Part shown: positions 16,575 to 23,481 of the stretch, one piece after another
How positions within the stretch are numbered: position 1 is the stretch's first letter
Layout of the letters: each line of letters starts with the position of its first letter
From: Thermoplasmata archaeon
GTDB taxonomy: Archaea > Thermoplasmatota > Thermoplasmata > GCA-020350865
Direction of reading: 5' to 3'
Assembly (NCBI GenBank): GCA_020348445.1
Contig: CP070751.1
Span: forward strand, 3,318,841-3,366,236
Length of the DNA: 47,396 bases
Notes under the pieces: generated by a model
Database searches by the model: none
What the model was told of the DNA's origin: nothing
Seen by the model: only the letters and a program-made list of their open reading frames with translations
Program-made: the position numbers and the translations under genes

Positions 16575-18245
16575 ATGTTCAAGATATTGGAGGTGGATCT
16601 CACAAACAAGAGGGTATTAGAGGATACCATATCCCAGGATTATTCAAAGTACCTTGGGGGAAGAGGACTTGCAGTGAGACTTTTTACAGATCTTATGGGA
16701 TCGAATGTTGAACCTCTGTCCCCTGAGAACATGATCATATTCTCGACAGGTGCATTGATAAACTCCAAAATACCCATGTCGGGAAGGTCCAATGCGACAA
16801 CCATCTCACCACTTACCAATACGATATTCAGCTCAAATGTTGGAGGTATGTTTGGAAAGAATCTGACTTCTACAGGATTCGATGTTCTTGTGATATCGGG
16901 ATCTTCTGAAGAACCTCTGTATCTTGTGATGGATAAAAAATCACAACTTGAGAACGCTAAAAAGCTCTGGGGAAAGGATGTTTTCCAGTCAACTGAATAT
17001 TTAATAAAAAAGCATGGTGTTTCTGAGGGGAATTGCGCTGTCATTGGCCCAGCCGGGGAGAACCAAAATTTCTTTGGAAATATAATGGTCCAAAGACATA
17101 GGGCATTTGGAAGGGGAGGATTAGGTGCAGTTTTGGGCTCAAAGAGACTGAAAGCAATTGTTTTTAAGGGAAAACAAAAGCGAACTGAACCTAAATTCAA
17201 GGACATGGCAAAACGATTGAGGGATAAAGTCGCAAAAATAGACAGTAAACTGAAGACCCAAGGCACATCAACTATCGTGAATACAGCCAATAAGAACGAG
17301 GCGTTCCCAACGCGGTTTTACGTTACTAATAAATTCAAGTATGCTGGAAATATCAATGGAAACAAAATGGAGACGCACAAGGTAAAAAGCGGAACTTGTT
17401 ACTCGTGCCCTGTTGCCTGCAAGATGATCACAAAAAGTGAGAAGTACGATATCGTTACAGATGGGCCCGAATATGAAACCATCGTTTTTTTCGGTTCGAA
17501 TTTGGGAATGTCGAACCTTGACTCAATAATCAAATCCAATGATTTATGCGACAGATTTGGGCTTGATACCATCTCCACTGGAGCCATAATAGGAGCTTTT
17601 ATCGAGACCGTAAAGAAGAAAAAGAGGAAATATAAAATCTCATGGGATGATGAGAAAAAGGTACATGAACTGATTGTGAAAATCGCAAACACTCGTGGAG
17701 TGGGAAGGGAACTTCAGAAGGGGACAGACGCTTTCTGTAAAAAATATGGCATTAAAGCTCAAACTGTAAAGAGCCTTGATGTTCCAGGCCATGATCCAAG
17801 AGCCCTGCATGGGCAGGCTCTGAGTTATGCAGTAAGCAATAGAGGTGCTGACCATCTGTACTCCACCACATACAAGGACGAGTACAACCATCCCAAAAGA
17901 AGGGAGATCAAAGGTAAAGCAAAACTTGTGATAAGAAATGAGAACAGAAACGCGGTCTTGGATTCTCTGGGCCTCTGCAAGTTCTCCACGAGCTTCTACA
18001 AGGATGATGATTACCTTGAGATAATGAGCGTGCTTCTTGAAAGGGATGTAAATATGGAAGAATTCCAGAAAATCGGCTCTGAGATCGTGAACAGGGAGAG
18101 GACGTTCAACAACAAACGGGATTTTGATTCTAAAGATGACATCTTGCCTAAAAGGTTAGATAATCCCAACCTTAAAAAGGGGCTTGCCGAGTATTACAAG
18201 CTACGGGGATGGTCGAAAGATGGAAGGGTGAAAGAAGAGAAATAG
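16575..18245 (+). CDS. Aldehyde:ferredoxin oxidoreductase-family enzyme, one piece
   Basis: A 556-residue member of the tungsten/molybdenum bis-pyranopterin AOR family, which typically oxidises aldehydes to acids with ferredoxin as acceptor. Domain 1 motifs are Y-L-G-G-R-G-L (27-32) and S-S-N-V-G-G-M-F-G; domain 2/3 has cluster cysteines C275, C278, C282 (C-x2-C-x3-C) with C468, the D-G-P-E-Y-E-T segment, and H-D-P-R-A-L-H-G-Q-A-L followed by R-G-A-D-H. Family length is usually about 600, so this one is slightly short at the C-terminus. The start is ATG 16575 after GGAGGA. It is divergent from the split-AOR operon, so two phylogenetically different AOR types sit together. Substrate unknown. 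Confidence 0.93.
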   Translation: MFKILEVDLTNKRVLEDTISQDYSKYLGGRGLAVRLFTDLMGSNVEPLSPENMIIFSTGALINSKIPMSGRSNATTISPLTNTIFSSNVGGMFGKNLTSTGFDVLVISGSSEEPLYLVMDKKSQLENAKKLWGKDVFQSTEYLIKKHGVSEGNCAVIGPAGENQNFFGNIMVQRHRAFGRGGLGAVLGSKRLKAIVFKGKQKRTEPKFKDMAKRLRDKVAKIDSKLKTQGTSTIVNTANKNEAFPTRFYVTNKFKYAGNINGNKMETHKVKSGTCYSCPVACKMITKSEKYDIVTDGPEYETIVFFGSNLGMSNLDSIIKSNDLCDRFGLDTISTGAIIGAFIETVKKKKRKYKISWDDEKKVHELIVKIANTRGVGRELQKGTDAFCKKYGIKAQTVKSLDVPGHDPRALHGQALSYAVSNRGADHLYSTTYKDEYNHPKRREIKGKAKLVIRNENRNAVLDSLGLCKFSTSFYKDDDYLEIMSVLLERDVNMEEFQKIGSEIVNRERTFNNKRDFDSKDDILPKRLDNPNLKKGLAEYYKLRGWSKDGRVKEEK

Positions 18246-18305
18246 AACCTCAATTCCTCTCTTTTTGCATGCAAAACATTTTTAACCTTCTCACCTATCC
18301 AAACA

Positions 18306-19100
18306 ATGGTACATATGAAGAAAGTCTCTTGTATAATTATTATTTGTATTATTGTACTAATTGCTCTACAAAACGTTTTAAAGGCTCCAAATGTGAGTTC
18401 TGATGAAAACGACATCCAATGGGAAGAATATGTCGTATTCAAGGGTAGTTGCAGTGAAGGCAATGTTAGAAGGCATTTTCAGGTGAATCGAACAGTAGTG
18501 GAAATAATTGTGAATTTAAATTGGGAGACTGAGGGAGGATGGGCAGATCTGGACATGTTAATCGAGGATGTGGAGGGTTATGTGGCCAATGCATCTTCAA
18601 CAAGCCAGATGCCAGAATTCATGAGGGTAAGAGAATTTCCCAATAGGGGAAGGTGGACATTTGTTGTCGTACCGGTATCGTGCGGAAGCAGCGGCTCTGC
18701 AAATTATACGGCAAATATAACCCTTAGAAATATCATTCTACCGGAACTTGAGGTCTCTGCCACAAGGGTGGAATCGGGTAAGAATGTGACACTAACCATC
18801 ATTACATCATATGAAAATATCAATTCCTATTATTTCGATTTTGGGGACGAAACAGATTCCGGATGGTTAAAACAATCGCATGTTACAAAGATCTACAATA
18901 AATCAGGGGATTATCAACCAAAGGCCAGGGTGCGATATTCTGATGGAACAGAAAGTGATTTGGTGGAGGGAGAGACCATATCGGTTAAGTCCATTGGAAA
19001 TGAGCCTGATCTTTTACTAATAGCGGTGCCCTATGCGATAATTCTCGCCTTTATCACTATTTTAGCATACTTCATTTTTAAAAAGAGAAAAGGTGTATGA
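18306..19100 (+). CDS. Secreted PKD-like surface protein with C-terminal anchor
   Basis: A 264-residue protein with an N-terminal hydrophobic signal (ATG 18306 or 18315) and a C-terminal membrane segment followed by F-K-K-R-K-G-V, so the bulk is outside the cell. The first half has an extracellular beta-rich domain with several N-x-S/T sequons. Residues about 155-225 look like a PKD-type beta sandwich (Y-Y-F-D-F-G-D-E-T-D-S-G-W, then V-T-K-I-Y-N-K-S-G-D-Y and R-V-R-Y-S-D-G). PKD domains are common in archaeal surface proteins. Its only close neighbour is the convergent FKBP gene, with 4 nt between stops. Binding partner unknown. Confidence 0.8.
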   Translation: MVHMKKVSCIIIICIIVLIALQNVLKAPNVSSDENDIQWEEYVVFKGSCSEGNVRRHFQVNRTVVEIIVNLNWETEGGWADLDMLIEDVEGYVANASSTSQMPEFMRVREFPNRGRWTFVVVPVSCGSSGSANYTANITLRNIILPELEVSATRVESGKNVTLTIITSYENINSYYFDFGDETDSGWLKQSHVTKIYNKSGDYQPKARVRYSDGTESDLVEGETISVKSIGNEPDLLLIAVPYAIILAFITILAYFIFKKRKGV

Positions 19101-19104
19101 AGGT

Positions 19105-20007
19105 TTATCTTTCACCCTCTTCATCTTCTTTTACGGATTGTTCAGGTTCAGTTCCCTTCTCCTCTTTAAGTTCTTCAACCTTCTCAGCTTCTTTCTCTTC
19201 CCCGCCTTCTTCTTCCTTTGGCTCTACTTCCTTCTCTTCCTCCCCTTCCTTATCTTCTTTTGACTCTTCCCCTTCCTTCTTTTCCTCCTCCTTCTCCTCC
19301 TTTTTAACATACTCCTCTATGAACCTTATCTTCATAAAACCTGCGTATTCCCTGAGATCGTTTACGATCTTGTACTTGGCTATGAGCCATAATTGATCGT
19401 ACTTGCACACATCTGGAAGCTTTATCTCAACCTCATCATTCTCTGTTTTAATATCAAAATCATCCTTTCTTCCGAAGTCCATCTCCAATATTGTCATGAC
19501 TTTATCCTCGCCCTCAGCTGCCTTGTCCAACACCTTGTATTTATAGCGAAGGGTCTTACCTGCGAGGGGATTGTTGTAGTCCACACGAACACGTCTTGGC
19601 GAAACCATTGTCACAATACCAGTTCTCTCCCTCCCGCTCTTGTCCTTTATCGTTATATCCTTTCCAACCACTGGTTCCAGCTTCTGTCTTTTGATCTCGT
19701 TCATCATATGCCATTCCACGAGCTTGGGATCCCTTTCTCCAAGGCCTTCTTCTGGAGGTAATTCAACTTCGTACTCTTTTCCCACCTCGGCTTTAAGAAG
19801 GGATTTATAAAGACCAGATAATGCCTTTCCCTCGTCCACAATCAGGGCTTTTGGCTGATAGACAGCATTCTCATCCGTAATCTCATGCTCCTCTGCAAGC
19901 TCCTTTGAAGTGGTATCAAACAGTATATTATCATCAGCTATCCAGAGATCATAATCCAAATGGACTATGTCCCCACGCTCAATTTTTTGTTTCTCTTCTT
20001 CTGCCAT
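19105..20007 (-). CDS. Long FKBP-type peptidyl-prolyl isomerase with acidic tail
   Basis: About 300 residues. The N-terminal FKBP/SlyD-like domain begins K-I-E-R-G-D-I-V-H-L-D-Y-D-L-W and continues with E-G-K-A-L-S-G-L-Y-K-S-L-L and E-V-E-L-P-P-E-E-G-L-G-E-R-D, followed by N-N-P-L-A-G-K-T-L-R-Y; this is the archaeal long FKBP layout with an insert in the flap, acting as a prolyl isomerase and chaperone. A central domain follows, then a 65-residue tail almost entirely Glu/Lys (from about residue 235), unusual in composition. Start choice is between ATG 20019 and ATG 20007; GGTGGGG precedes the latter closely. No signal peptide, so cytoplasmic. Confidence 0.88.
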   Translation of the reverse strand: MAEEEKQKIERGDIVHLDYDLWIADDNILFDTTSKELAEEHEITDENAVYQPKALIVDEGKALSGLYKSLLKAEVGKEYEVELPPEEGLGERDPKLVEWHMMNEIKRQKLEPVVGKDITIKDKSGRERTGIVTMVSPRRVRVDYNNPLAGKTLRYKYKVLDKAAEGEDKVMTILEMDFGRKDDFDIKTENDEVEIKLPDVCKYDQLWLIAKYKIVNDLREYAGFMKIRFIEEYVKKEEKEEEKKEGEESKEDKEGEEEKEVEPKEEEGGEEKEAEKVEELKEEKGTEPEQSVKEDEEGER

Positions 20008-20175
20008 AGGCCCCACCATATATGAGATATGCTAAAGCAAGGCATATGTTCCATTGTTTTAAAGGTTTTGGTGGATTCTTCCTCAGAGAAGTGGATTATT
20101 AGACAAATCTTCAGAGATATTTAAAGGTAAATAAACTACCGCACCCCTGAGGGGGTGCAGTATTCATTTGTTGGT

Positions 20176-20625
20176 TTAAACAGCAAACCTACCCAGGCCA
20201 GTTTGTATCGGTTTAGCAAAGATACCGCCAGATTGTGATTCTGTGATATAGAATTCAATTTTATCGGATGTGACTTCACCGACACTGCGGAAGAACTTCC
20301 CCCTGCTCCAGAGATGTCCACCCCACAGCTGTTTTTTCAGGCTAGGGAATCTCCAGAACAGTTTCCGTGCAGAGATTCCCTTGAACAACTGGAATGTTCG
20401 AGAAAGGGAATGTGTGGGGTGCATCTCTAAAAACAGATGCACGTGGTCTTCCATGATTTCCAGTGCAAGGATCGTATACCCGTACTGGTCTGCAATCTCA
20501 TGGAATATCAATCTGCATCCCCTTGCTACATGGATATCTTTAAATATTTTCCTTCTATACTTAGGCACCAGAACTATATGATAGTTCGACTCTCCATACG
20601 CATGGCTAAAGCTTCTTAAACTCAT
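20176..20625 (-). CDS. tnpA: IS200/IS605-family TnpA transposase
   Basis: A 149-residue Y1 HUH transposase. The metal-binding histidines are H61 and H63 in M-E-D-H-V-H-L-F-L-E-M-H-P, and the catalytic tyrosine is Y126 in E-F-Y-I-T-E-S-Q, with the usual Gln five residues later (Q131). The start region H-A-Y-G-E-S-N-Y-H-I-V-L-V-P-K-Y-R-R matches the family. Length is normal, so it looks intact and potentially active. It starts at ATG 20625, immediately after a long hairpin that could limit its expression. Confidence 0.93.
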   Translation of the reverse strand: MSLRSFSHAYGESNYHIVLVPKYRRKIFKDIHVARGCRLIFHEIADQYGYTILALEIMEDHVHLFLEMHPTHSLSRTFQLFKGISARKLFWRFPSLKKQLWGGHLWSRGKFFRSVGEVTSDKIEFYITESQSGGIFAKPIQTGLGRFAV

Positions 20626-20634
20626 GTATATACC

Positions 20635-20691
20635 GACCTGTAGCGATTCTCAATGGCATCCGCCCTGTGGGCGGATGCGTCGCTACAGGTC
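20635..20691 (-). promoter_or_regulatory. Long two-part hairpin upstream of tnpA
   Basis: GACCTGTAGCGA (20635-20646) pairs with TCGCTACAGGTC (20680-20691), and inside it GCATCCGCCC (20656-20665) pairs with GGGCGGATGC (20669-20678) around a TGT loop. The structure lies 10 nt before the tnpA start. In IS200 elements a leader stem blocks read-in transcription and translation of tnpA; the same role is inferred here. Confidence 0.7.
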
Positions 20692-20789
20692 ACTTATGGT
20701 TTCTCCTCTTATCAAATTTCAGCCAGACCCTTAAGGCTCTGGTATTCATTTGATGGAGTAACCTATCGGTCACTCAAAATATTAATAAA

Positions 20790-20813
20790 AAAGAGATCTT
20801 TTTAAATCTCTTT
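20790..20813 (-). terminator. Hairpin plus T-run after the 20812-21216 gene
   Basis: AAAGAGAT (20790-20797) pairs with ATCTCTTT (20806-20813). Read on the minus strand the stem overlaps the stop codon of the secreted-protein gene and is followed by TTTTTTATTAAT, an intrinsic-terminator-like arrangement. Confidence 0.65.
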
Positions 20814-21216
20814 AGGGTATGTGATAGGTTAAAGATGCGTCTACTATGCTAGGTGTTGCGTGAACGTCTGTTGTTCTCCCCGTGAGTTTCACATACCAGA
20901 AATGATTAAGACCCATGACCATCGTATCTGATTTCCCAGGATCAATGGTGGAGCTATCGAAATACTCCCAGGTCTGTTCGTCATTAGAGCCCCATACAGT
21001 GGCAATGATCTGGTGTTCTCCATTATTTATTCGGAAGATTCTGTTGTGCCATTTGTGTGTATATGTCCCCTCTATTATCTCTGTTTCACTGGATGCCACT
21101 TCAACATCATTTCGTTCTTTCACCTCCGCTGCCTCCACCACCCCGGCAATAATCACACACAAAAAGATACCTGCAAAAAATATGGATCCCATTCTTAATC
21201 CCATTTTTCTAAACAT
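20812..21216 (-). CDS. Small secreted protein of unknown function
   Basis: A 134-residue protein with a clear N-terminal signal peptide (G-S-I-F-F-A-G-I-F-L-C-V-I-I-A-G-V-V-E-A, cleavage after E-A-A likely). The mature part is about 100 residues, beta-rich by pattern (T-Y-T-H-K-W-H-N-R-I-F-R-I, Q-I-I-A-T-V-W-G-S-N-D-E, W-Y-V-K-L-T-G-R), ends H-I-P and lacks a membrane anchor and cysteines. The fold suggests an extracellular beta sandwich; no family is recognised. Alternative starts exist at Met5 and Met9. It is divergent from the small-GTPase cluster across a perfect palindrome, so the two may share an operator. Confidence 0.65.
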   Translation of the reverse strand: MFRKMGLRMGSIFFAGIFLCVIIAGVVEAAEVKERNDVEVASSETEIIEGTYTHKWHNRIFRINNGEHQIIATVWGSNDEQTWEYFDSSTIDPGKSDTMVMGLNHFWYVKLTGRTTDVHATPSIVDASLTYHIP

Positions 21217-21292
21217 CTACTTGCCTCCCTTATACGTCAGTATGTTCTCATATAACCGACTTTGGTAAAACGTCTTGCGACATCTTATATAA

Positions 21293-21320
21293 GCTTTATG
21301 TAAAAATTTTTACATAAAGC
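21293..21320. promoter_or_regulatory. 28-bp perfect palindrome, probable operator
   Basis: GCTTTATGTAAAAA (21293-21306) is followed directly by its exact reverse complement (21307-21320) with no loop. It sits in the divergent region between the secreted protein (minus) and the GTPase cluster (plus), next to TTATATAA at 21285-21292, a TATA-like box. The position overlaps likely core promoters, so a dimeric repressor site is the simplest reading. A terminator is less likely because neither flanking gene ends here. Confidence 0.7.
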
Positions 21321-21432
21321 CTTTATACTCTAATATTCTCTATTCTTTTGAGTTGGGGGTATCATGGATATCTGGTTCATTAATAACGAATAGTCCCCTC
21401 ATCAAGAAATTCTTGATGTAAATGGTGAAGAA

Positions 21433-21540
21433 ATGGTGAAAGAATCGAGAAGAACCGAGGATGTTGGAGAAGAAATAAGAACACCCCTTGAATCCATCGA
21501 GAAGATAGAGAATATAATTTGTTCTGGGGAGACCCTTTAA
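21433..21540 (+). CDS. Tiny 35-aa ORF coupled to the GTPase gene
   Basis: ATG 21433 is preceded by GGTGA and opens a 35-codon frame (M-V-K-E-S-R-R-T-E-D-V-G) ending in TAA at 21538-21540, which overlaps the GTPase ATG (TAATG). The charged composition and exact stop-start overlap suggest a translated leader or small partner of the GTPase. The frame is open upstream to a TAG near 21390, so the start could differ. No homology is recognised. Confidence 0.4.
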   Translation: MVKESRRTEDVGEEIRTPLESIEKIENIICSGETL

Positions 21541-22094
21541 TGGAAGATTCATCAACTTGTAAATTATATAAATTAAAAATATGCTTAGTCGGTGAGAAAG
21601 CCGTTGGAAAGACGAGTTTGGTCAGAAAATATGTGTTTAATGAATATGATAATAATTACCTTGTAACTATCGGAACAAAGGTTACAAAGAAAGAATTAAA
21701 GATTAAAGACCCTAAAAACGATGAATTGGTGGATGTTCAACTGTATATCTGGGACATAGTAGGTCAAAAAGGTTTTAGACAATTGCTACAGGATGCATAT
21801 TTCTTTGGTGCCCAGGGAATAATAGGGGTATGTGATAACACAAGAGAAATCACGCTGTTAGACTTGGATAGCTGGATGGATACAATTCACGGCGTTATAG
21901 AGGATGTTCCAACGGTTTTTCTCGGTAACAAATGCGACTTGAAAGATAGGCAACAAATAGGTTTGAATGAAATCACAAGTGTGGCCTCGGGATATGAAAA
22001 AAGTGCGTCTTACATCTCAAGTGCAAAAACTGGATTTAATGTGGAACTTGCTTTTGAAACATTGAGTAAAAAAATCTTAAAGAATATGCTTTGA
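21540..22094 (+). CDS. Ras-like small GTPase
   Basis: A 184-residue protein of the Ras/Rab-like superfamily, found in many archaea (Rup-type groups). All five G motifs are visible: P-loop G-E-K-A-V-G-K-T (18-25), switch I Thr near T46, D-I-V-G-Q (72-76) with the catalytic-position Gln, N-K-C-D (130-133) and S-A-K (161-163). There is no lipidation Cys at the C-terminus and no membrane segment. ATG 21540 is chosen over the longer TTG 21519 because it overlaps the upstream stop and follows GGGGAG. Neighbours are a small helical protein and a zinc ribbon, candidates for an effector or regulator, but no Roadblock/MglB-type regulator is seen nearby. Confidence 0.93.
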   Translation: MEDSSTCKLYKLKICLVGEKAVGKTSLVRKYVFNEYDNNYLVTIGTKVTKKELKIKDPKNDELVDVQLYIWDIVGQKGFRQLLQDAYFFGAQGIIGVCDNTREITLLDLDSWMDTIHGVIEDVPTVFLGNKCDLKDRQQIGLNEITSVASGYEKSASYISSAKTGFNVELAFETLSKKILKNML

Positions 22095-22184
22095 TTAAAT
22101 AAATTGAATTAATGACATAGACGACAATAGATATTACTTCTATGCAAATGGATCTCAAAATGAAAGTTTCGTTCTAAATGGTTG

Positions 22185-22493
22185 ATGATTGAAATGATAA
22201 CCCCGGAAGAATTAATCGCCCAAAAGAAGAAAGTTGATATTTTATCTAAAAAGGCCAAGAAATCCTATAAAACATTGATGGATCTGTGTAATGAAATGTC
22301 TTTTAGAAGGGATTTGAATATAGTTAAAAATGCTTCATCTGAAACGGATAATCTAGCAGATAATTTAATATATGTACTTAGTGACAGGATCGCCAATCAC
22401 CTGACCTATTCCCGTTCTTTTATGTCAGCTTATGAGGAATATTCTGAAATGCTTGAAAAATTATTTCGCCAAGAAAGGATTGAGGATGAATAG
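22185..22493 (+). CDS. Small all-helical protein of unknown function
   Basis: About 102 residues, rich in Lys, Glu and Ser, predicted to be mostly helical with coiled-coil character and no cysteines, signal or membrane segment. A start at ATG 22185 (or 22194) is preferred over TTG 22182. It lies 90 bp after the GTPase in the same direction and in the same cluster as the zinc ribbon, so a role with the GTPase is inferred from position only. The family is not recognised. Confidence 0.6.
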   Translation: MIEMITPEELIAQKKKVDILSKKAKKSYKTLMDLCNEMSFRRDLNIVKNASSETDNLADNLIYVLSDRIANHLTYSRSFMSAYEEYSEMLEKLFRQERIEDE

Positions 22494-22508
22494 GTTTCAT
22501 GACCTCTA

Positions 22509-22682
22509 ATTGCCGTTTTAAATATTGACTGCCCTAAATGTGGTAACACAATAAGATATGTGGAAAAAATATGCCATGGATGCAACACGATTTTTATTGA
22601 AGAAGAGTTTATTTATAAAGACGCTTCTTTTAAAATAAAGGGTAACACAGTATTGTTTGAAGATGAGAAAGATCAAAAGTGA
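22509..22682 (+). CDS. 57-aa zinc-ribbon protein without a canonical start
   Basis: The frame after a TGA reads (I/M)-A-V-L-N-I-D-C-P-K-C-G-N-T-I, then K-I-C-H-G-C-N-T-I-F-I, and ends at TGA 22680-22682. Two C-x2-C pairs 14 residues apart make a typical zinc ribbon, and the N-terminus looks natural if ATT 22509 is read as start. No ATG, GTG or TTG precedes the first Cys pair in this frame, and there is no clear ribosome binding site. Either ATT is used, or a one-base change hides a proper start (an ATG at 22499 lies in another frame). It lies 15 bp after the helical protein, so is probably cotranscribed. Confidence 0.55.
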   Translation: MAVLNIDCPKCGNTIRYVEKICHGCNTIFIEEEFIYKDASFKIKGNTVLFEDEKDQK

Positions 22683-22958
22683 AAAGTAAAATGAAAATTT
22701 GTAGAGCATTAGAGAGTAAGGTCGAAGTAAAAAAAGAGAGCGATAAGTAGGTTTAAAAAATCGATGTTTAGCTTGATCTGGCATTGAACTTTTTTGGCAA
22801 CTGAAATTATTTTTATATTTAATTGAATTTAAACGATTATCACCCATGATAATCAAAGAAGATAGTTTATATATTTACCCTTGACATACTTAGAAAGCAA
22901 GAGAACCACCTGTGTGTTTTCTTATCTGGATACGCATCCTTTTGGATGGGGGAGCCCT

Positions 22959-23306
22959 ATGGACCTATTTGAAGCATCGCAACTGATAACAGATAAATAT
23001 TCGGTAAGAATCCTCGTCGGCACAGCAAAAAAACCGAAGAGCGCCATTGAACTTTCCGAGAAATATGGTATTCCTATCGCGGCATGCTATAGGAAGATTA
23101 AAGAACTGGAAAAGGCGGGACTGCTTCGGTGCGTTGAGAGAAGGTTGACGAGGAAAGGAAAGAGGGTAAGCATGTATATCTCACAACTAAAAACCGCATA
23201 TCTATTCTTTGAAAATGGGAAGTTGAGGATGAGGTTCCACCTGACAAACGGTGTCATCAACGACTTCGGTGGAGAATTGCAGCAGGCAAATATAATCGAA
23301 AGATAA
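22959..23306 (+). CDS. Winged-helix (ArsR/MarR-like) DNA-binding regulator
   Basis: About 115 residues with an ArsR-like winged helix: S-V-R-I-L-V-G-T, then S-A-I-E-L-S-E-K-Y-G-I-P-I-A-A-C-Y-R-K-I-K-E-L-E-K-A-G-L-L as the recognition region and R-R-L-T-R-K-G-K-R-V-S-M-Y as the wing. ATG 22959 follows GGGGGAG (22948-22954); the longer TTG 22881 frame lies only a few bases after a TATA-like box (TTTATATATTT at about 22865-22875) and is less likely. No metal-binding Cys pair is evident. It is downstream of the GTPase cluster with its own promoter. The target is unknown. Confidence 0.82.
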   Translation: MDLFEASQLITDKYSVRILVGTAKKPKSAIELSEKYGIPIAACYRKIKELEKAGLLRCVERRLTRKGKRVSMYISQLKTAYLFFENGKLRMRFHLTNGVINDFGGELQQANIIER

Positions 23307-23332
23307 AGCCTAGTTTGATTATCATACAGTTG

Positions 23333-23399
23333 AGGCTGTTGGAGGAACCAAGGAGAAACCATCGCAAAAAAAAATGATAATTTCTCCTTCTTTCAGCCT
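23333..23399. terminator. Nested inverted repeats between convergent genes
   Basis: AAGGAGAAA (23350-23358) pairs with TTTCTCCTT (23381-23389), and outside it AGGCTG (23333-23338) pairs with CAGCCT (23394-23399). The region separates the winged-helix gene (plus) from the GT4 gene (minus), so a bidirectional terminator is plausible. The loop contains an A9 run. Confidence 0.45.
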
Positions 23400-23481
23400 T
23401 TTACACGAAACAAAAAATACATTTGCTTTCGTGGGATAAGCCTTCTTTGTTATCATGAGAGGTAACTCTGTACCTGCTTTT

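Larger units (their letters stand above)
20138..20755 (-). mobile_element. IS200-type insertion sequence, tnpA only
   Basis: A Y1 transposase gene is flanked by two hairpins that carry the same 10-bp sequence in the same orientation. At one side GCACCCC (20141-20147) pairs with GGGGTGC (20152-20158) and TATTCATTTG follows at 20161-20170. At the other, an imperfect stem at 20723-20742 is followed directly by TATTCATTTG (20743-20752). IS200/IS605 elements carry such subterminal hairpins of like polarity and no terminal inverted repeats or target duplication. There is no tnpB. The exact ends are estimated; cleavage sites cannot be fixed without an empty-site comparison. Confidence 0.75.

Noticed and set aside
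17490..17505. GGTTCGAAT-like sequence as a possible tRNA T-arm
   Set aside because: It is inside the AOR coding sequence, with no flanking cloverleaf pairing; no tRNA or rRNA gene was found anywhere in the window.
19105..19320. Repetitive CTTCTTCC-type DNA as a possible array
   Set aside because: It encodes the Glu/Lys-rich tail of the FKBP protein and has no regular spacer; not a CRISPR array.
22518..22856. Minus-strand 112-aa frame rich in Phe/Leu/Ser
   Set aside because: It is antisense to the zinc-ribbon ORF and AT-rich leader; composition is that of a shadow frame.
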